DNA of 64,000 bases from Solea solea (lineage: Eukaryota; Chordata; Actinopteri; Pleuronectiformes; Soleidae), in the NCBI RefSeq assembly GCF_958295425.1, contig NC_081153.1, forward strand, positions 20,723,525-20,787,524. The letters run 5' to 3'. Of this stretch, positions 12,612 to 24,570 are shown in pieces. The notes beneath the pieces are model-generated. The model had not been told where the DNA came from and ran no database searches. It saw only the letters and a list, made by a program, of their open reading frames with translations. Numbering within the stretch: position 1 is the first letter of the stretch; every line of letters begins with the position of its first letter. Made by a program: the position numbers and the translations under genes.

Positions 12612-13389
12612 TCTCAAACCTAATTCCGTACTTCTCCACTTGGCCGCGTGCTGACTAAAAACCGTTGACTGCCAACAACTTTCAGAAACATCTCTGAGCT
12701 ACACTTTTGCACTGACTGACTTCATCACTTCTCCACTTTATTTTGAGCCAATTTCATTTGGCAGGGTTCTGGTTGGAATTTAAAAAAAAAAAAAAAGAAG
12801 CCTTTTAAAGACAAGTTTTCTCCTGTTTGAGTAATGCTTCCTAAAAACCATGGTGCCCAGCAGTTTTGGAAGATAAATGACTCTTTTTAAAAAAAGAAAG
12901 TGCATGTTCTCGACCCAATATCTCCAACCAAAAGGGACAAAAGGCTTAACAGTCACAGGGAGGTGATATTTCTGGGTGTTTCTGTCACCATGTGTTCCAC
13001 CACCGTTCTTTTTTCTGCTACTAGTAACTAGTAATGACACATGTCTTATCAATCATATCTTATCAATATTCATCTCATGAAATATGTCGCCTGAGAAATT
13101 GCAGCATTGTTTAATGTTGAATGTGTGCAGTAAAGAAAGAATAAGTTTACGTTCTGCATTTCTGACGTTTATTTGTGTATTTATTGAGTAGAGAATATCC
13201 TGAAGTAAATCATTAGGAGGCAAGGATCAATACTGCATAAAGTTGTGTGGAGAGCAAGGACTTGAACTGTCTAGTTATCACTGCAGCCTTTTCTCACACC
13301 CTGCAGAGTAACTTAGTTAAAAAATACAGACTAAAAGTTTTGATATTAAATCTCACTCCAGCCCCACACACACACACACACACACACCC

Positions 13390-13433
13390 ACACTACACTC
13401 ACACTACACTCACAGTCCACTCACAGTCCACTC
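13390..13433 (+). repeat. 11-bp tandem repeat
   Basis: CACTACACTCA occurs twice and CAGTCCACTCA twice, directly after a CA array (13365-13387). Confidence 0.75.
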
Positions 13434-14064
13434 AGGCTGGCCTTCCAGCGGGTGTCAGCCAACAGGAAAGCAGGGATTGAAGGAGGGAGAGTAAAACAAA
13501 AGCAAAGGGAGAGCTGGTGCAGCAGCGCTTCAGGGAGAGGACAAATCGATATGTTCGCACACATCACACTCCCACGCATCAGCTAAATAATGCTGCTAGT
13601 TTGTCTTGCCTTCTCCCTCTGTGACCCCGTCGTCTTCATACAGTGTGCTGAGTTTATTCTCGTTTGCAAAAGTGAATTTCAACACTAGTTTTTTTCCCTG
13701 TACATGTCTTTATAAAGTAGTTTCCTGTCAGTTTTCTCAAGTTTCTCGAAGATGCCATTTTCTATGTTTTTGGTTCCAAAGCATCTGTTGTTTAATCGAT
13801 GTTCACTGTGGACATGGTGGAGTCTCCAGTATGTTAAGGTCATGGGTTTGGACAGCCAGACTCTGCTCTCCGGTGAACTTTAACCCACTTCGATTCTTCA
13901 TATAAAGAGAGTTTTCCCTCACAAGGCAGTCGGAGACAAACCTTTTTTAGTCTGTAGTTTGAACCCGAACACATCAGAGGTAGCATAAGTGGATGTGTTT
14001 AAATACCCAGGGTCAACACAAAGCAATGGACAGTGCACGAGAAGTGAAGAAACGAGAGCAGACA

Positions 14065-14434
14065 GGGTGTCAGTGGTGATGTGAGACAGGAGCATAGCAG
14101 CAAACATGAAAGGGAAGACAGTAGTGAGACCTGCTGTGATGTATGTCCTGGAGACGGTGGCCCAGGAGGTGATCAGGATTCAAGGGACAGCAGCTCAGGT
14201 TGAGATGGTTCGGTCGTGTTCAGAGGAGCGACAGTGATTATATTGGACAAAGGATGTTGAAGATGGAGCTGCCGGGCCGGAGGAAAAGAGGAAGACCACA
14301 TGGATGTCGTGAAGACGGACATGAGGACAGTCGGTGTAACAGAAGAGGACACAGATGATGGGATGTGGTGACCACCTAAAGGGAGAAGCCCACAGAGGAA
14401 GAGGTTTGGACTGGACAGCAGCACATGAGCAGCT
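14065..14434 (+). pseudogene. RTE-like LINE remnant, C-terminal end of reverse transcriptase
   Basis: Short translated blocks match the conserved end of a second LINE type common in vertebrates. KGKTVVRPAVMY lies near 14110-14145, then RWFGRVQRSDSDYIG and MLKMELPGRRKRGRP lie near 14200-14300, then DVVKTDMRTVGV in a shifted frame. The blocks need at least two frame changes and an internal deletion, so this is a dead fragment. It ends where the other LINE begins, so one element probably inserted into or beside the other. Confidence 0.7.
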
Positions 14435-16321
14435 GTGACTGTGAAACAGGCGGCTTTCACAGACAGAGAGGAGATGAAAGCAGCACAGCGGGAGGTGAAA
14501 GTCTGCCTGAGGGAGGCAAAGGACTCCTACAGGAGGAAAGTGGAGCAGAAACTTAGGGATAACAACATGAGGGAGGTCTGGAAAGGTGTCAAAACCATCA
14601 CAGGCCACAAAGCCAAATCCAGCACAGAGGGGGGAGGAGTGGAGAGGGCAAACAATCTGAATACCTTCTTCAATAGATTCGGCCACTCCACCCCACTTCC
14701 CACCTTCACTGCGGCCCTCACTGAAGCCTGCTCCCCTCCCCCTCCTGCGACCACAGCCACCCCCCAACCTGCCCCCCCACTCCCACCTCTCTCTGACACC
14801 AGCCATCCTCCCCCCCTTCCCTCCTCTCAGTCACCTCCCTGCTTCACAGCTGATCAGGTGAGGGGAGAACTGAGGAAGCTCCGGCCCCGGAAAGCAGCAG
14901 GACCAGACCAGGTGTGTCCACGGCTCCTCAAAACCTGTGCTGCAGAACTCGGGGAGCCACTCCAACGGGTCTTCAACCTGAGCCTACAACTTGGGAGAGT
15001 GCCCACCCTCTGGAAGACATCATGCATCGTTCCAGTTCCAAAGAAGAACCGGCCCAGCGAGCTGAATGACTTCAGACCGGTGGCACTCACTTCACATCTG
15101 ATGAAGACTCTGGAGCGGCTCTTCCTCAACCTCCTCAGGCCTCAGGTACAGCACGCTGAGGACACTCTACAGTTTGCCTATCGGGCAGAGGTCAGTGTAG
15201 ATGATGCCATTCTCTACCTCCTACACCGAGCCCACTCGCATCTGGACAAGGGAAGTGGCACAGTCAGGATCCTCTTTTTGGACTTTTCAAGTGCCTTCAA
15301 CACCATCGAGCCCCTTGTACTAAAAGAAAAACTCACCAGAATGCGAGTGGACCCCTGCCTGGTTGCTTGGATTTCCAGCTACCTCACAGACAGACCACAG
15401 TATGTCAGGCTGAAGGACATCACGTCTGACACGGTGGTCAGCAACATCGGAGCTCCTCAGGGGACTGTGCTGTCTCCCATCCTCTTCACTCTGTACACTG
15501 CAGACTTCTGCTACAACTCTGAAACGTGTCACATCCAGAAGTTTGCAGACGACACGGCCATCATGGGGTGTATCAGAGACAATGAAGAGGAAGAGGAATA
15601 TAGGAGCCTGGTGAGGAACTTTGTTGTCTGGTGCCACATTAATAACCTGCAGCTCAACACCTCAAAGACCAAGGAACTGGTCATCGACTTCAGGAGGGAC
15701 AGACCCAGTTCGAGACCAGTTCTAATAGGAGCAGAGGAGGTGGAGGTCGTTCAGACCTACAAATATCTTGGGCTGTGGCTGGACAACAAGCTGGACTGGA
15801 CAAGCAACTCAAGGCATCTGTACAAGAAGGCCCAGAGCAGGTTGTACTTCCTGAGGAGGCTACGATCTTTCAACATCTGCAAAAAGCTCCTGTGGATGTT
15901 CTACCAGTCTGTGGTTGCCAGTGTTCTCTCCTACGCCGTGGTGTGCTGGGGCGGGAGCACAACTAAGGCAGACTTCCACAGACTGGAAAAACTCATCAGG
16001 CGGGCCGGCTCGGTGGTAGGAATGAGGCTGGACCCTCTGGTGACAGTGGCAGAGAGAAAAACTGTGGACAAACTGCTGAGCATCCTTGACAATGCCAGCC
16101 ACCCTCTGCACACTGTCATCAGCAGCCAGAGGAGCCACAGAAGCCTCAGCAACAGGCTGCTCCTCCCCAAGTACAGGACCAACAGGCTGGGGGACTCGTT
16201 TGTCCCCCGGGCCATCAAACTGTACAACTCCTCACTGGGGGGGAGGAGGGCAAACAAAAAAAAAAAAAAAAAACAGTACAACCACAACAATAACATAATA
16301 ACATGTGCAATAAAACCATAG
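14435..16321 (+). CDS. LINE reverse transcriptase, open frame, N-terminally truncated
   Basis: The open frame is 628 codons. Residues 1-60 are the charged linker found between endonuclease and RT in this LINE group (REAKDSYRRKVEQKL, MREVWKGVKTITG). RT motifs follow in order: RKAAGPD at 152-158, the first catalytic Asp at 283 in FLDFSSAFN, GAPQGT at 339-344, the FADD catalytic box at 370-373, and YKYLGL at 442-447. The C-terminal region has a typical LINE thumb/end (AIKLYNSS). The protein would copy its RNA at a nicked target, but without an endonuclease it cannot nick DNA itself. The first ATG is only the first one available after truncation, not the native start. The last 20 residues read through an A-rich tract and are probably not native. 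No stop or frameshift interrupts the RT, suggesting a fairly young insertion. Confidence 0.85.
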   Translation: MTVKQAAFTDREEMKAAQREVKVCLREAKDSYRRKVEQKLRDNNMREVWKGVKTITGHKAKSSTEGGGVERANNLNTFFNRFGHSTPLPTFTAALTEACSPPPPATTATPQPAPPLPPLSDTSHPPPLPSSQSPPCFTADQVRGELRKLRPRKAAGPDQVCPRLLKTCAAELGEPLQRVFNLSLQLGRVPTLWKTSCIVPVPKKNRPSELNDFRPVALTSHLMKTLERLFLNLLRPQVQHAEDTLQFAYRAEVSVDDAILYLLHRAHSHLDKGSGTVRILFLDFSSAFNTIEPLVLKEKLTRMRVDPCLVAWISSYLTDRPQYVRLKDITSDTVVSNIGAPQGTVLSPILFTLYTADFCYNSETCHIQKFADDTAIMGCIRDNEEEEEYRSLVRNFVVWCHINNLQLNTSKTKELVIDFRRDRPSSRPVLIGAEEVEVVQTYKYLGLWLDNKLDWTSNSRHLYKKAQSRLYFLRRLRSFNICKKLLWMFYQSVVASVLSYAVVCWGGSTTKADFHRLEKLIRRAGSVVGMRLDPLVTVAERKTVDKLLSILDNASHPLHTVISSQRSHRSLSNRLLLPKYRTNRLGDSFVPRAIKLYNSSLGGRRANKKKKKKQYNHNNNIITCAIKP

Positions 16322-16362
16322 ACATGTGCAATAAAACCATAGACATGTGCAATAAAACTGTA
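16300..16362 (+). repeat. 21-bp triplicated unit in the LINE 3' region
   Basis: ACATGTGCAATAAAACCATA occurs in three head-to-tail copies, the last ending CTGTA. It lies between the LINE reading frame and its tail. Confidence 0.8.
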
Positions 16363-16522
16363 GGTGTGTGTGTGTGTACCTATGTGTGTATATGTATGTA
16401 TATACATATATGTATATATGTGTGTATGTGTATATGTATGTATGTGTATACATGTAGATGTGTATGTATGTATATATATATATATATATAGGTGTTGTGT
16501 GTATGTAGGTATACATACATAT

Positions 16523-16562
16523 ATATAGCATGGGTCACTTTCATATAGCATGGGTCACTTTC
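16523..16562 (+). repeat. 20-bp direct duplication
   Basis: ATATAGCATGGGTCACTTTC is repeated exactly once, at 16523 and 16543, within the LINE 3' region. A TTTTA-type repeat follows to about 16612. Confidence 0.85.
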
Positions 16563-17175
16563 ATTTTTATTTTCATTTTTATTTTTATTTTTATTTTAAT
16601 TTTTATTTTTATACTTATCTTATTTTATTCTACTCTCTATTTTTAACAGTGCTGTGTGTGGATGCTGGAGATGTTAATTTCCCCGAGGGAACCTCCCAAA
16701 GGGATTAATAAAGTCGTCTGTCTGTCTGTCTGTCTGTTTCACTTGATGGCCTATTGTAACAGTGTTTGATTATAACTGGTGCTGATACTGTGGCCACTGT
16801 GGTGTGACTGTCTGCTTGTTATGTCTGGAATCATGACGAGCACTGTGGCCGTCTGGTCAGTAGATTTTAATGTCAGCCGCTTCCATCTGTGCCTCTAAGT
16901 GACTGATTTGTCAGCAGGCCGCCTGACAAATCTCATTCACCCACAATTTATGAATTGTTCGTGAAATGCCAGAGTTGTAGCGTTCAAACTGCAGTTGTTG
17001 AGGGAATGCTCAACATCATGGAGTTATTGGTTGTCAGCTAATGTTATAGTTACTTTTATGGGCTGAAATAGTCATCTATAAATAACGCTGGACGGTCATA
17101 AGCGCTGTTTCTATTAGCCTGGTTTTTTTGTGCATTTTTTTTATTGCAGCATAAAAACACCTGATTGGAAACATG

Positions 17176-17780
17176 GGGGGCCACACGGTTGGTGTAGTGG
17201 TTAGCTCTCTTGCCTTTGCAGCAAGAGGACCTGGGTTCAAGCCCTGGTTGGAATAAGATTCAAGATTCAAGATTCAGGATTCCTTTATTGTCATTCCAAC
17301 ACACATTAAGACATGAGGTCAGAACGAAATTTCAGTCTCTCCAGAACCCGGTCAGCCCAACAATAAAAAGAAAAAAACAAAGAACCAACAGTTTAAACTT
17401 AAAAAAAATTACAACTTTAAAACCTCTGGAGGTAAGGTGCTGTGTGATTATAATATACAAATAGAATAATATAATTTGAATTTAAATAACTGTCCTGAGG
17501 TAGTGTATAATAAAATAAAAATGAGTGCAAATAAGGGCCTTTGTGCATGGAGTTTGCATGTTCTCCCCTTGTGTGTGTGTGTGTGTGGGTTTTCTCCAGG
17601 CACACAGTCCAAAAACATGCAATATGGGGATTAGGTCAATTGGACACTCTAAATTGACCGTAGGTGTGAGAGTGAGAGTGAATGGTTGAATGGTTGTTTG
17701 TCTCTATGTGTCCCTGGACTGGTGAACTGTCCGTCTACCCCCAATAGAAGTAGATCCATCGAGCAGTAGAAGATGGATGA
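17176..17780 (+). mobile_element. tRNA-headed SINE, split by a later LINE insertion
   Basis: The head has an A box (TGGTGTAGTGGTTAGC, 17190-17205) and a B box (GGTTCAAGCC). The body resumes at about 17536 with GGAGTTTGCATGTTCTCC and continues through AAATTGACCGTAGGTGTGAG to an AGAAGATGGATGAA tail. Similar bodies occur at 26225, 29834 and, in part, 2321 and 42296, so this is a repeated family. About 280 bp of foreign sequence separates head and body. Confidence 0.7.
17252..17535 (-). mobile_element. Short LINE 3' end inserted into the SINE
   Basis: Read on the minus strand, this segment ends with GACAATAAAGGAATC followed by AATCTTG-type repeats, a LINE 3' tail. It is flanked by AATAAG on both sides (17252-17257 and 17530-17535), a short probable target duplication. 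It interrupts the tRNA head from the SINE body. Confidence 0.6.
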
Positions 17781-18999
17781 AAACATAGGGAAATGTAAAC
17801 TATTGAAATATTGCAATAGAGGTTTAACACTTGAGGAGATGGAAATGTTGGCATGTTGATAAAAGGTCAACGTGAGGAAGAAAGTGTAATGGGAACAGAT
17901 TCAGCAAATAAGACATTAAGAAATCACACCAGTGTATATCAACAGCTGATTTATCTCATCAAGCTGTGCCTCCTTATTCTTCTGTGGTCACAGTGACTTT
18001 TGCACCAACTACTGAACTAACTCATCGATGACCATTTTCTTTTTAGAGATGATTATTTTCTTATAGTCAAAATATAAAGTCATATTAAAAACTCCTTTTT
18101 AAACATTTTTTAGCCTGCTAATGCAAACTTTTTTGTCTTTTTTTTTTTTATTTGAAGCTTATGTTTCTCAATGTTCATGGTGATTTTGCACAGACACAAT
18201 GATGGGGATTATAAAGGAAATGCTATTTGGTTTTGGGCTCATCTCTTAGTATGATTTTATGGCCCAAACCTTGGATGCACACTGTGTTCTCACTGCACTG
18301 ATGGCTGCTGTTCAAGCTTGTCCAAACTGTCGACTCTCACTTCTTCCCTTTTGACTTCGCCCTAGTTTTTAAGTACAATCCGCCTGAGTGGCAGGTCTCC
18401 AGCCGCACGTCTGTCTGTTTTCTCCTCCCTGTTTCAAGCCAACGCTCACCACAGCTCCCTGCCTGTATGAGACGATAGTTGTTGACAGTGCTAAGTGAGG
18501 CAGCAAACAGCGTGGAAAAGTGGCTCTGTTACATCTTCTTGTGCAGCAGGATCGTGTGTGTAGTCGCTCCCCGCTCACTTTGAACAGTTTATTTTTGGGT
18601 TTTTAGGCATGGAGCTATGCTCTGCTGCGTCAGAGAGCACTCTGTCTGCCTGAGACACTCACAGACTAGGGTACATGCATGTGACCAGACTGACACAGAA
18701 GGCCGGAAGTCAACACACACACACACACAGTCACATCCACACAGAAATACACACCTGCTGCTGTGTAATGCTTCTTGAGACACAATGACTCACTGCTTCA
18801 GTCTGTCTCCACATGCTGTAGTGTCTGGACCATAATTCCCAGCTAAGACCTTGGCGGGGTATTCTTTTAAGTGTGTGTTTGTGTGTGTGTGTGTGTGTGC
18901 TTTATCATGCCAGGGAGGGAGATTGCATGATTAAAAATGAAAATCCTTCTAAGCCACAACAACAGCAACCCTATCATTCATAGATTCATATTTAAAATG

Positions 19000-19400
19000 A
19001 CGACTCAAACTTTCTGAGAGCTTTCAGGGCTCTGAAGAGAAGTTGCTCTGATTGATTCACACGTCTCGTCCTCTCGTCAGCCTCGTCCCGTCCCCCGTCC
19101 CCCGTCCCCCGTCTCCCCTGCCCCCGTAATTGCTCAGCGTCCGTCCCTCGACTCCTCGAGATTCCGTTCTTGCGTGTCTTAATTAAATGGCCGCTTAGGA
19201 AGGGGGTGAAGCCCACGGAGCGACTGAAGGGGACATATGGGGGAGGATCGGGGGAGAGACGGGATGGGTGTTGGAGATTAATGAAAGAAGAGTCTGTTTA
19301 ATCACGCAACAAGGTCAAGGCCGTTTTTACCTTCTCTGCTTAATTGCAGGCCTGATTGTGCTGCAAGGCCTCATTTTTAATTAAGGTAGCAGGTGGACTA
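19000..19400. promoter_or_regulatory. Candidate conserved noncoding element
   Basis: Mixed-composition sequence with CTTAATTAAATGG, GGAGATTAATG, GCTTAATTGCAG and TTTTTAATTAAGG, containing a short CCCCCGT repeat at 19089-19115. There is no coding potential. Confidence 0.25.
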
Positions 19401-19418
19401 AACGGTCTTAATGGTTGC

Positions 19419-19420
<2 letters not shown>

Positions 19421-19453
<33 letters not shown>
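19421..19453. repeat. TG microsatellite
   Basis: A pure TG array of about 16 units. A shorter one lies at about 18882-18899. Confidence 0.95.
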
Positions 19454-19456
<3 letters not shown>

Positions 19457-21465
19457 ACAGGTATTACTTATGTTGTGGGGTCACAGTCACAGTACAGGGA
19501 ATTGTCTTCCTTATGGGGACAAAAATCAAGTCCTCATCACATCAATTATTCCATTTTAAAGTGAAAAGATGTTGTGTGGTTGGGTGAAGGTTAGGGTTCG
19601 GGTTCGGCGAGGTTGTCGTGACGGTGAAGTTTAGCGTGAGTCTCCAGCAGATGAACGTCATGGAAACCAGACTGATGTGGTTTGGAAGTTCAGGGACAAA
19701 CGTTTTATCTGTGATTTTTACAGGCTGATGGAAGTAAACATGAATAATGTTTGACGTGTTTCTGTTTGTTTTTGATCATTTGGACCTTGAGTCTGGAAAA
19801 TAAACACAACTAAACAAAATCCAGAGTCAGTTTGGTTTAGAGATTTTTAATTATTTTTTTTCTTAAACATCACTCTCTCTGTGAAACCACTTTGTGAATC
19901 TTGTGCCATCACCTCCATCTCCCCCCACCGGGACCCTGGTGCATAATCAGTGTCTGATTTGCATCCCCTCTTTGCATTTTAGTCCCTTTTTTTATTACAG
20001 GATGCAATATTTGGGCTGTGGGAGTCACAGGAGAACCTCTGTGACTATGAACTGTCATGATCACTGTTTTTTGCAGCAAGTAAACCCATGCATGGGGCTG
20101 CAGGGAGGCATAAAATCCTCTTTGAAATCAACAAATTATTGCAGTTTTCCCCCCCAAAAAATCACCAAGTTTGGGTCTTGCATCCATAAAGTGTGATTTC
20201 CATGCACACGCTCTGATCCCTGACATGGAGCTCAGCCATTAAAGCCGGTGGGGGGCTGGGAGGGGTTGGGGGATCGACCCCACCTCATCCATCTCCTTGA
20301 TAGACCAACTGTTCCTCATCACATGGGGTCTTGCGCACTCATACACACACACACAAACACACGCCATGCAATCTTCACCCTCCAAAAACAGTTTTACCGT
20401 TGTATGCTCTGACCGTGACTCTCAGTCAGCAGTGAAAACACTTAATCAGCCTTATGCTCCGAGTGACCCCCCCCCCACCACCACCACCATCTCCATCCAT
20501 CTCTGCACACTTTCTAATAATGTTGGATCAGAGAACGCTGGATCCCAAATGTCGCCGAGAGTGAGACGTGAGCAGGGATCAGCTCTGTCTTAGGTTGTCA
20601 GCTGAATGCCACTGTCAAGTTGTCATAGAAACGTCGTGTGTCAGACAAACGGAGCTTCTAAAGTGAGCCATGCTGTACTAACCCTACAGTATATACTGTA
20701 CTGTAGCACTGATCGGCTTATATACTCACGGTTTTCCCAAAGTGAACCTGTGCATGATATCCAACCAGCATACCTGTTAAAAACAAAACAATACAATGAT
20801 GCTTATAGACTGCAACCAGAGTAGACTGCAACCAGGAATTTGATAAAACGTCTAAAGAACGTCAAATTCAGGTCTCTGTGCTCTTATCTTATACTTGCTC
20901 TTTGGACAACAAACTAAAGTTAAGTTGTACCCTGTGATTCGTGGTTTAATTTCATGACTAAACATTTCTTTTCCATGGTTGATGGAGGCTGTGGTGGCTG
21001 AGATCTGACCTCCTGACCTTGGCTCAGTCACACGGGTCAGAGGGTGGGCCAAGGAGATCTATGAAGCTCTAATTGTGTATGCATGTACAGTAGTTTGCAA
21101 ATGTTGTAAGATGAGTTGAATCCACATGTTACACTTCAATGAGCCAAAGAAACACCTGTCCCTCAGTCATTTGTCTTCACTGCTACAGTCTGAAGCTGTT
21201 ATTATTGATTCATTGCGTCTGATCACAGCTGTTTGGGTGTCCGTCATCCGTCGTCTTAGTCTAGGGGGAACACTTTCAAATTTGGCACAAATAATCACTT
21301 GGACTCATGGATTAACAGCTTAGATTTGAGTGTCCAAAGGTCAAGCTTCAAGGTGACCTGACCGATAAACAGATATCGATGTGTTTTGGCCTCTTGAACA
21401 GTAAATATCTCTCGACACCTCAAATTATGTATAATCTAAAATATGTTTGAATAATTTGTGCACAG

Positions 21466-21466
<1 letters not shown>

Positions 21467-21536
<70 letters not shown>
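21467..21536. repeat. Compound CT/AT microsatellite
   Basis: Seventeen CT units run directly into 18 AT units. Confidence 0.95.
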
Positions 21537-21540
<4 letters not shown>

Positions 21541-22372
21541 AAATTCACCATCATTTATTTATATATATTCACTTTTTTAAGTGCCAGGCAACTGAGTTTA
21601 GGCCATTTCAGTATTTTTTTTTTAAGTCATTGCATCTTGTTTGCTAATATTTGCAGTCCTAATATAAGTATAAAGCGATTTCACAATAAAAGCAGGCTTT
21701 ATAGCACACACTATAAGCAGCAGATGGTTGTCCACACTTACTGCACTCTATATATCTATATCTACTGAACAAGCGCCTAGAAACCATGTACCTCTGCATG
21801 TGCATGCATATCTCTTATTCACACAAATTACGCTCTAATAGGCTGTAAAAGATGCACACAGCTCTCATATATGGGCCCCTCACACACATTATATATGTAT
21901 AATTATACGACATAAGCTCATGCTCCTTCCGCAGACCTGATCCGCTCTAAATGACTCTAATAAGTGTGATCTCGCAGGGTCGACAAGATATCTGATTACC
22001 CTCGACCTCCTCTCATTTAACAATTCAACAAGATACTGGAGAGAATGAACTGCTCTCCGGTTTCTCCACCGCTCTGCTTAAGGAGATGCAGCGGCGCTCA
22101 TTGATCTGCATTCGCTGGAATCAAATTTATCAGGCTGGTTTGTCTCTATCTGGGTCACAGTTTTCACTCCGTGGAAAAAAAGAAGACTGATTTTGGGATG
22201 AAGCAAATGGAAATGGTTCAGTGTGTCATTTGGAGACGAGGCTGGTTCGCGTATGTGTCCCAGTGTTCAGCAGCCGATTCAAAAGAATCTAATGAAATTG
22301 ACATTGTCATAACAGACTGCAGGCTGGAGATTATGCTCCTTAATTTCCATATCCAGGCCATATTCAACACTG

Positions 22373-22402
<30 letters not shown>
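22373..22402. repeat. AC microsatellite
   Basis: A pure AC array of 15 units. A TA array lies at 22919-22956. Confidence 0.95.
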
Positions 22403-22403
<1 letters not shown>

Positions 22404-22920
22404 AATGACGGGCAGCAAGAAAACAAAAACTACCCCTAATGCTGCCCTCAGTGAATGTGATTATTGCTTCTGGTTGCATTTATTACATTTTTTAGGAAAT
22501 TAAGGCTTTTTCTATTACAATGAACAGTTTATTTTTTTCTCAGTGTTATTTTCTGTCTTCTTTGTTTGAGAGTTTATTTTTTATTTTTTATTTCATTCAG
22601 TCTCTGACAAAAACACACACACATACTGACAGTATTTTCTCTCAATGCCTCACTACACTATACTCACACTGCAGACATTCACTTGATGCTTTTTCTACAT
22701 CTACACATCACATGAGACAACGTGCTCCTGTCTCATCACCTTACACTTCGGTCCACTTCTTCTATATAAACATACATTTGTCAGAGAAGCGATCACTAAT
22801 CCAGTTTCCTGCATTCTACATGTGTATCCCTTAGTACTCACACGACAACTATCGGATATTCAGGCTTTTAAAAAATTAATTATTTTTTTGTCTTCTTATG
22901 TGTTGTTATGATTCATTTTA

Positions 22921-22958
<38 letters not shown>

Positions 22959-23283
22959 GGAGTGACATAAAGTTGCAATAATTGTGCAGAAGTCTCAAAA
23001 TCGAGCGTTTTTCTTTCATTTTTGTGCATAAAAATTAGTCTAGTAAACTTTGAACTGTGACGTATTTCCAAATTTCACAAATTCAATCCGATTTTAGTAC
23101 TTTTTAAGTATGTTTTTTCATCAGAGGTTCCTCGGTAGTGCAGAAAAAAGTATAAAACACACTCTATATTGCACATTATCATAGTAATGGAAAAAAGCAG
23201 CTGAAATGCTCTGTGTTCTAAGGGTTAAAGCGGAACTTACATTTAAAGCAACTCTGATTGGCTTAATTGAAAACACAAAAATA

Positions 23284-23402
23284 GAGTTGTTCCGATTCCA
23301 ATACCAGTATCGGAAATGCCTCCGATACTGCCGAAAATGTAGGCATCGGTATCGGCGAGTACTGGAGTCCATGCACCGATCCGATACCACAGCATTTATT
23401 AG
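23284..23402. repeat. Interspersed repeat fragment
   Basis: GAGTTGTTCCGATTCCAATA and CCGATACTGCCGAAAATG with GGCATCGGTATCGGCG form a self-similar GATACCGA-rich block typical of a teleost MITE. The edges are approximate. Confidence 0.5.
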
Positions 23403-23511
23403 AGCTCCGTTAGCTCTGACACGGTTCTGACAGAGAATTCTATAATTGTCTAATTGACTAAAAATATAATAGTTATTGAAAACTGGGAAGAAACTGTGTA
23501 TATAGTCCCAG

Positions 23512-23582
23512 TGGTTCTCAAACTGTGGTATGTGTACCACCAGTGGTACGCAGGCTTCCGTTGGTGGTACTTGGAAAAAAGG
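23512..23582. repeat. hAT-like repeat terminus
   Basis: CAGTGGTTCTCAAACTGTGG is a classic hAT-type end. It is followed by GTACCACCAGTGGTACGCAG, which contains a small palindrome. The other end is not found. Confidence 0.5.
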
Positions 23583-24535
23583 GTATGTGATCAGAGTTTG
23601 TAGAAAATTAAACAAATAAGAGGAGGATGATGAGTGAGCAAATTATATTATTGGGAATAAAATCCGCCTCCTATGAAAAGTCTGTAGCTGACTTTGCTCG
23701 ACCTATTCACACCACTGTATTTTCACTGTAATAATCCCCAGATGATGTTTAGCAAAGCAGAAACACATCTCCAGCAATGAGTCCATTTTAAGTTTGGAGT
23801 CTTTGTTATGTATACAGCATTTTGAGACATGTCTCTTCATGAGTGCTTGTAGCTGCCTTACATGTGTATGTGTATGTGTATGTGTTTCCATACACATGTG
23901 TGCTATAACATGCAGACGCCCGTGCCGGAAAGACGGACATATATTAATGGCGGTGTAGTTGGGCTAAATGGACGCCATCAATCACACACACACACACACA
24001 GACACAGACAGTGATACAAAAAAAGCACTGTGACCACTGGACAAGGTGATGATGGTGAAGTTAGGCCATGGGCATCTATGGATTATGTCACAGTAAAGGG
24101 TTATTTTATTGTTCTCTTTAGATTTGCCCATTTCAACACGTAACTATCATTGAATCATGTTGTTTGATGCGTCCTTACCTTGTTACACATCAGCGGTGAA
24201 ACAAATGGTAGATGGCATCACAAGATGGTTCTTTAGTCGTGTCTTGTCTTAGCGAACTCAAGTCGTAATGTTTTATATTCCTCAAGCACAAGTGTGGAGA
24301 GAATGACTTTGATTTCAGGCAGACAGCTCCCAAGCCTTGATATTGTGAGGCACATAAACTGGTGGTTTTTGTCCTTTTGTTCAATAGTGGACAGTAAAAA
24401 TAAGACAGAAAACCAAATGTAAAAAAAAAACAAACAGAAAAGATTCTAGTTCAGACAGCATATGTGTGCGTTTTTGTTGCTTTGTGTGGATAACATGTAA
24501 ATACCTGACATGTTTGAACTGTGCGTGTTTGTGAG

Positions 24536-24570
24536 ATGAGGAGGAGGAGGAGGAGGAGGAGGAGGAGGAA
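24536..24570. repeat. GAG trinucleotide array
   Basis: A pure GAG/GGA array of about 11 units. A GGGA array follows at 24685-24717. Confidence 0.9.

Larger units (their letters stand above)
14435..16738 (+). mobile_element. 5'-truncated non-LTR retrotransposon (LINE, jockey/CR1/L2-like group)
   Basis: The body is one long reverse-transcriptase frame. It is followed by an A-rich run (16257-16273), a TG/TA-rich stretch, and a 3' tail in which a GGGATTAATAAAG motif is followed by TCTG repeats (16716-16737). That kind of tail is typical of fish CR1/L2-type LINEs. The apurinic endonuclease region is missing, so the copy is 5'-truncated, as most LINE insertions are. The left end abuts an RTE-like remnant. 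A convincing target duplication was not found by eye. Confidence 0.88.

Noticed and set aside
14195..14806. A 203-codon minus-strand open frame
   Set aside because: It lies antisense to the RTE remnant and the start of the LINE frame. It has no recognisable domain and its composition mirrors the proline-rich sense strand.
15931..16551. A 206-codon minus-strand open frame with Tyr/Thr/His repeats
   Set aside because: It is a reverse reading of the LINE C-terminus and the GTAT-rich 3' region.
23121..23615. A 164-codon minus-strand open frame
   Set aside because: It spans two interspersed repeat fragments and intron between them and shows no protein family signal.
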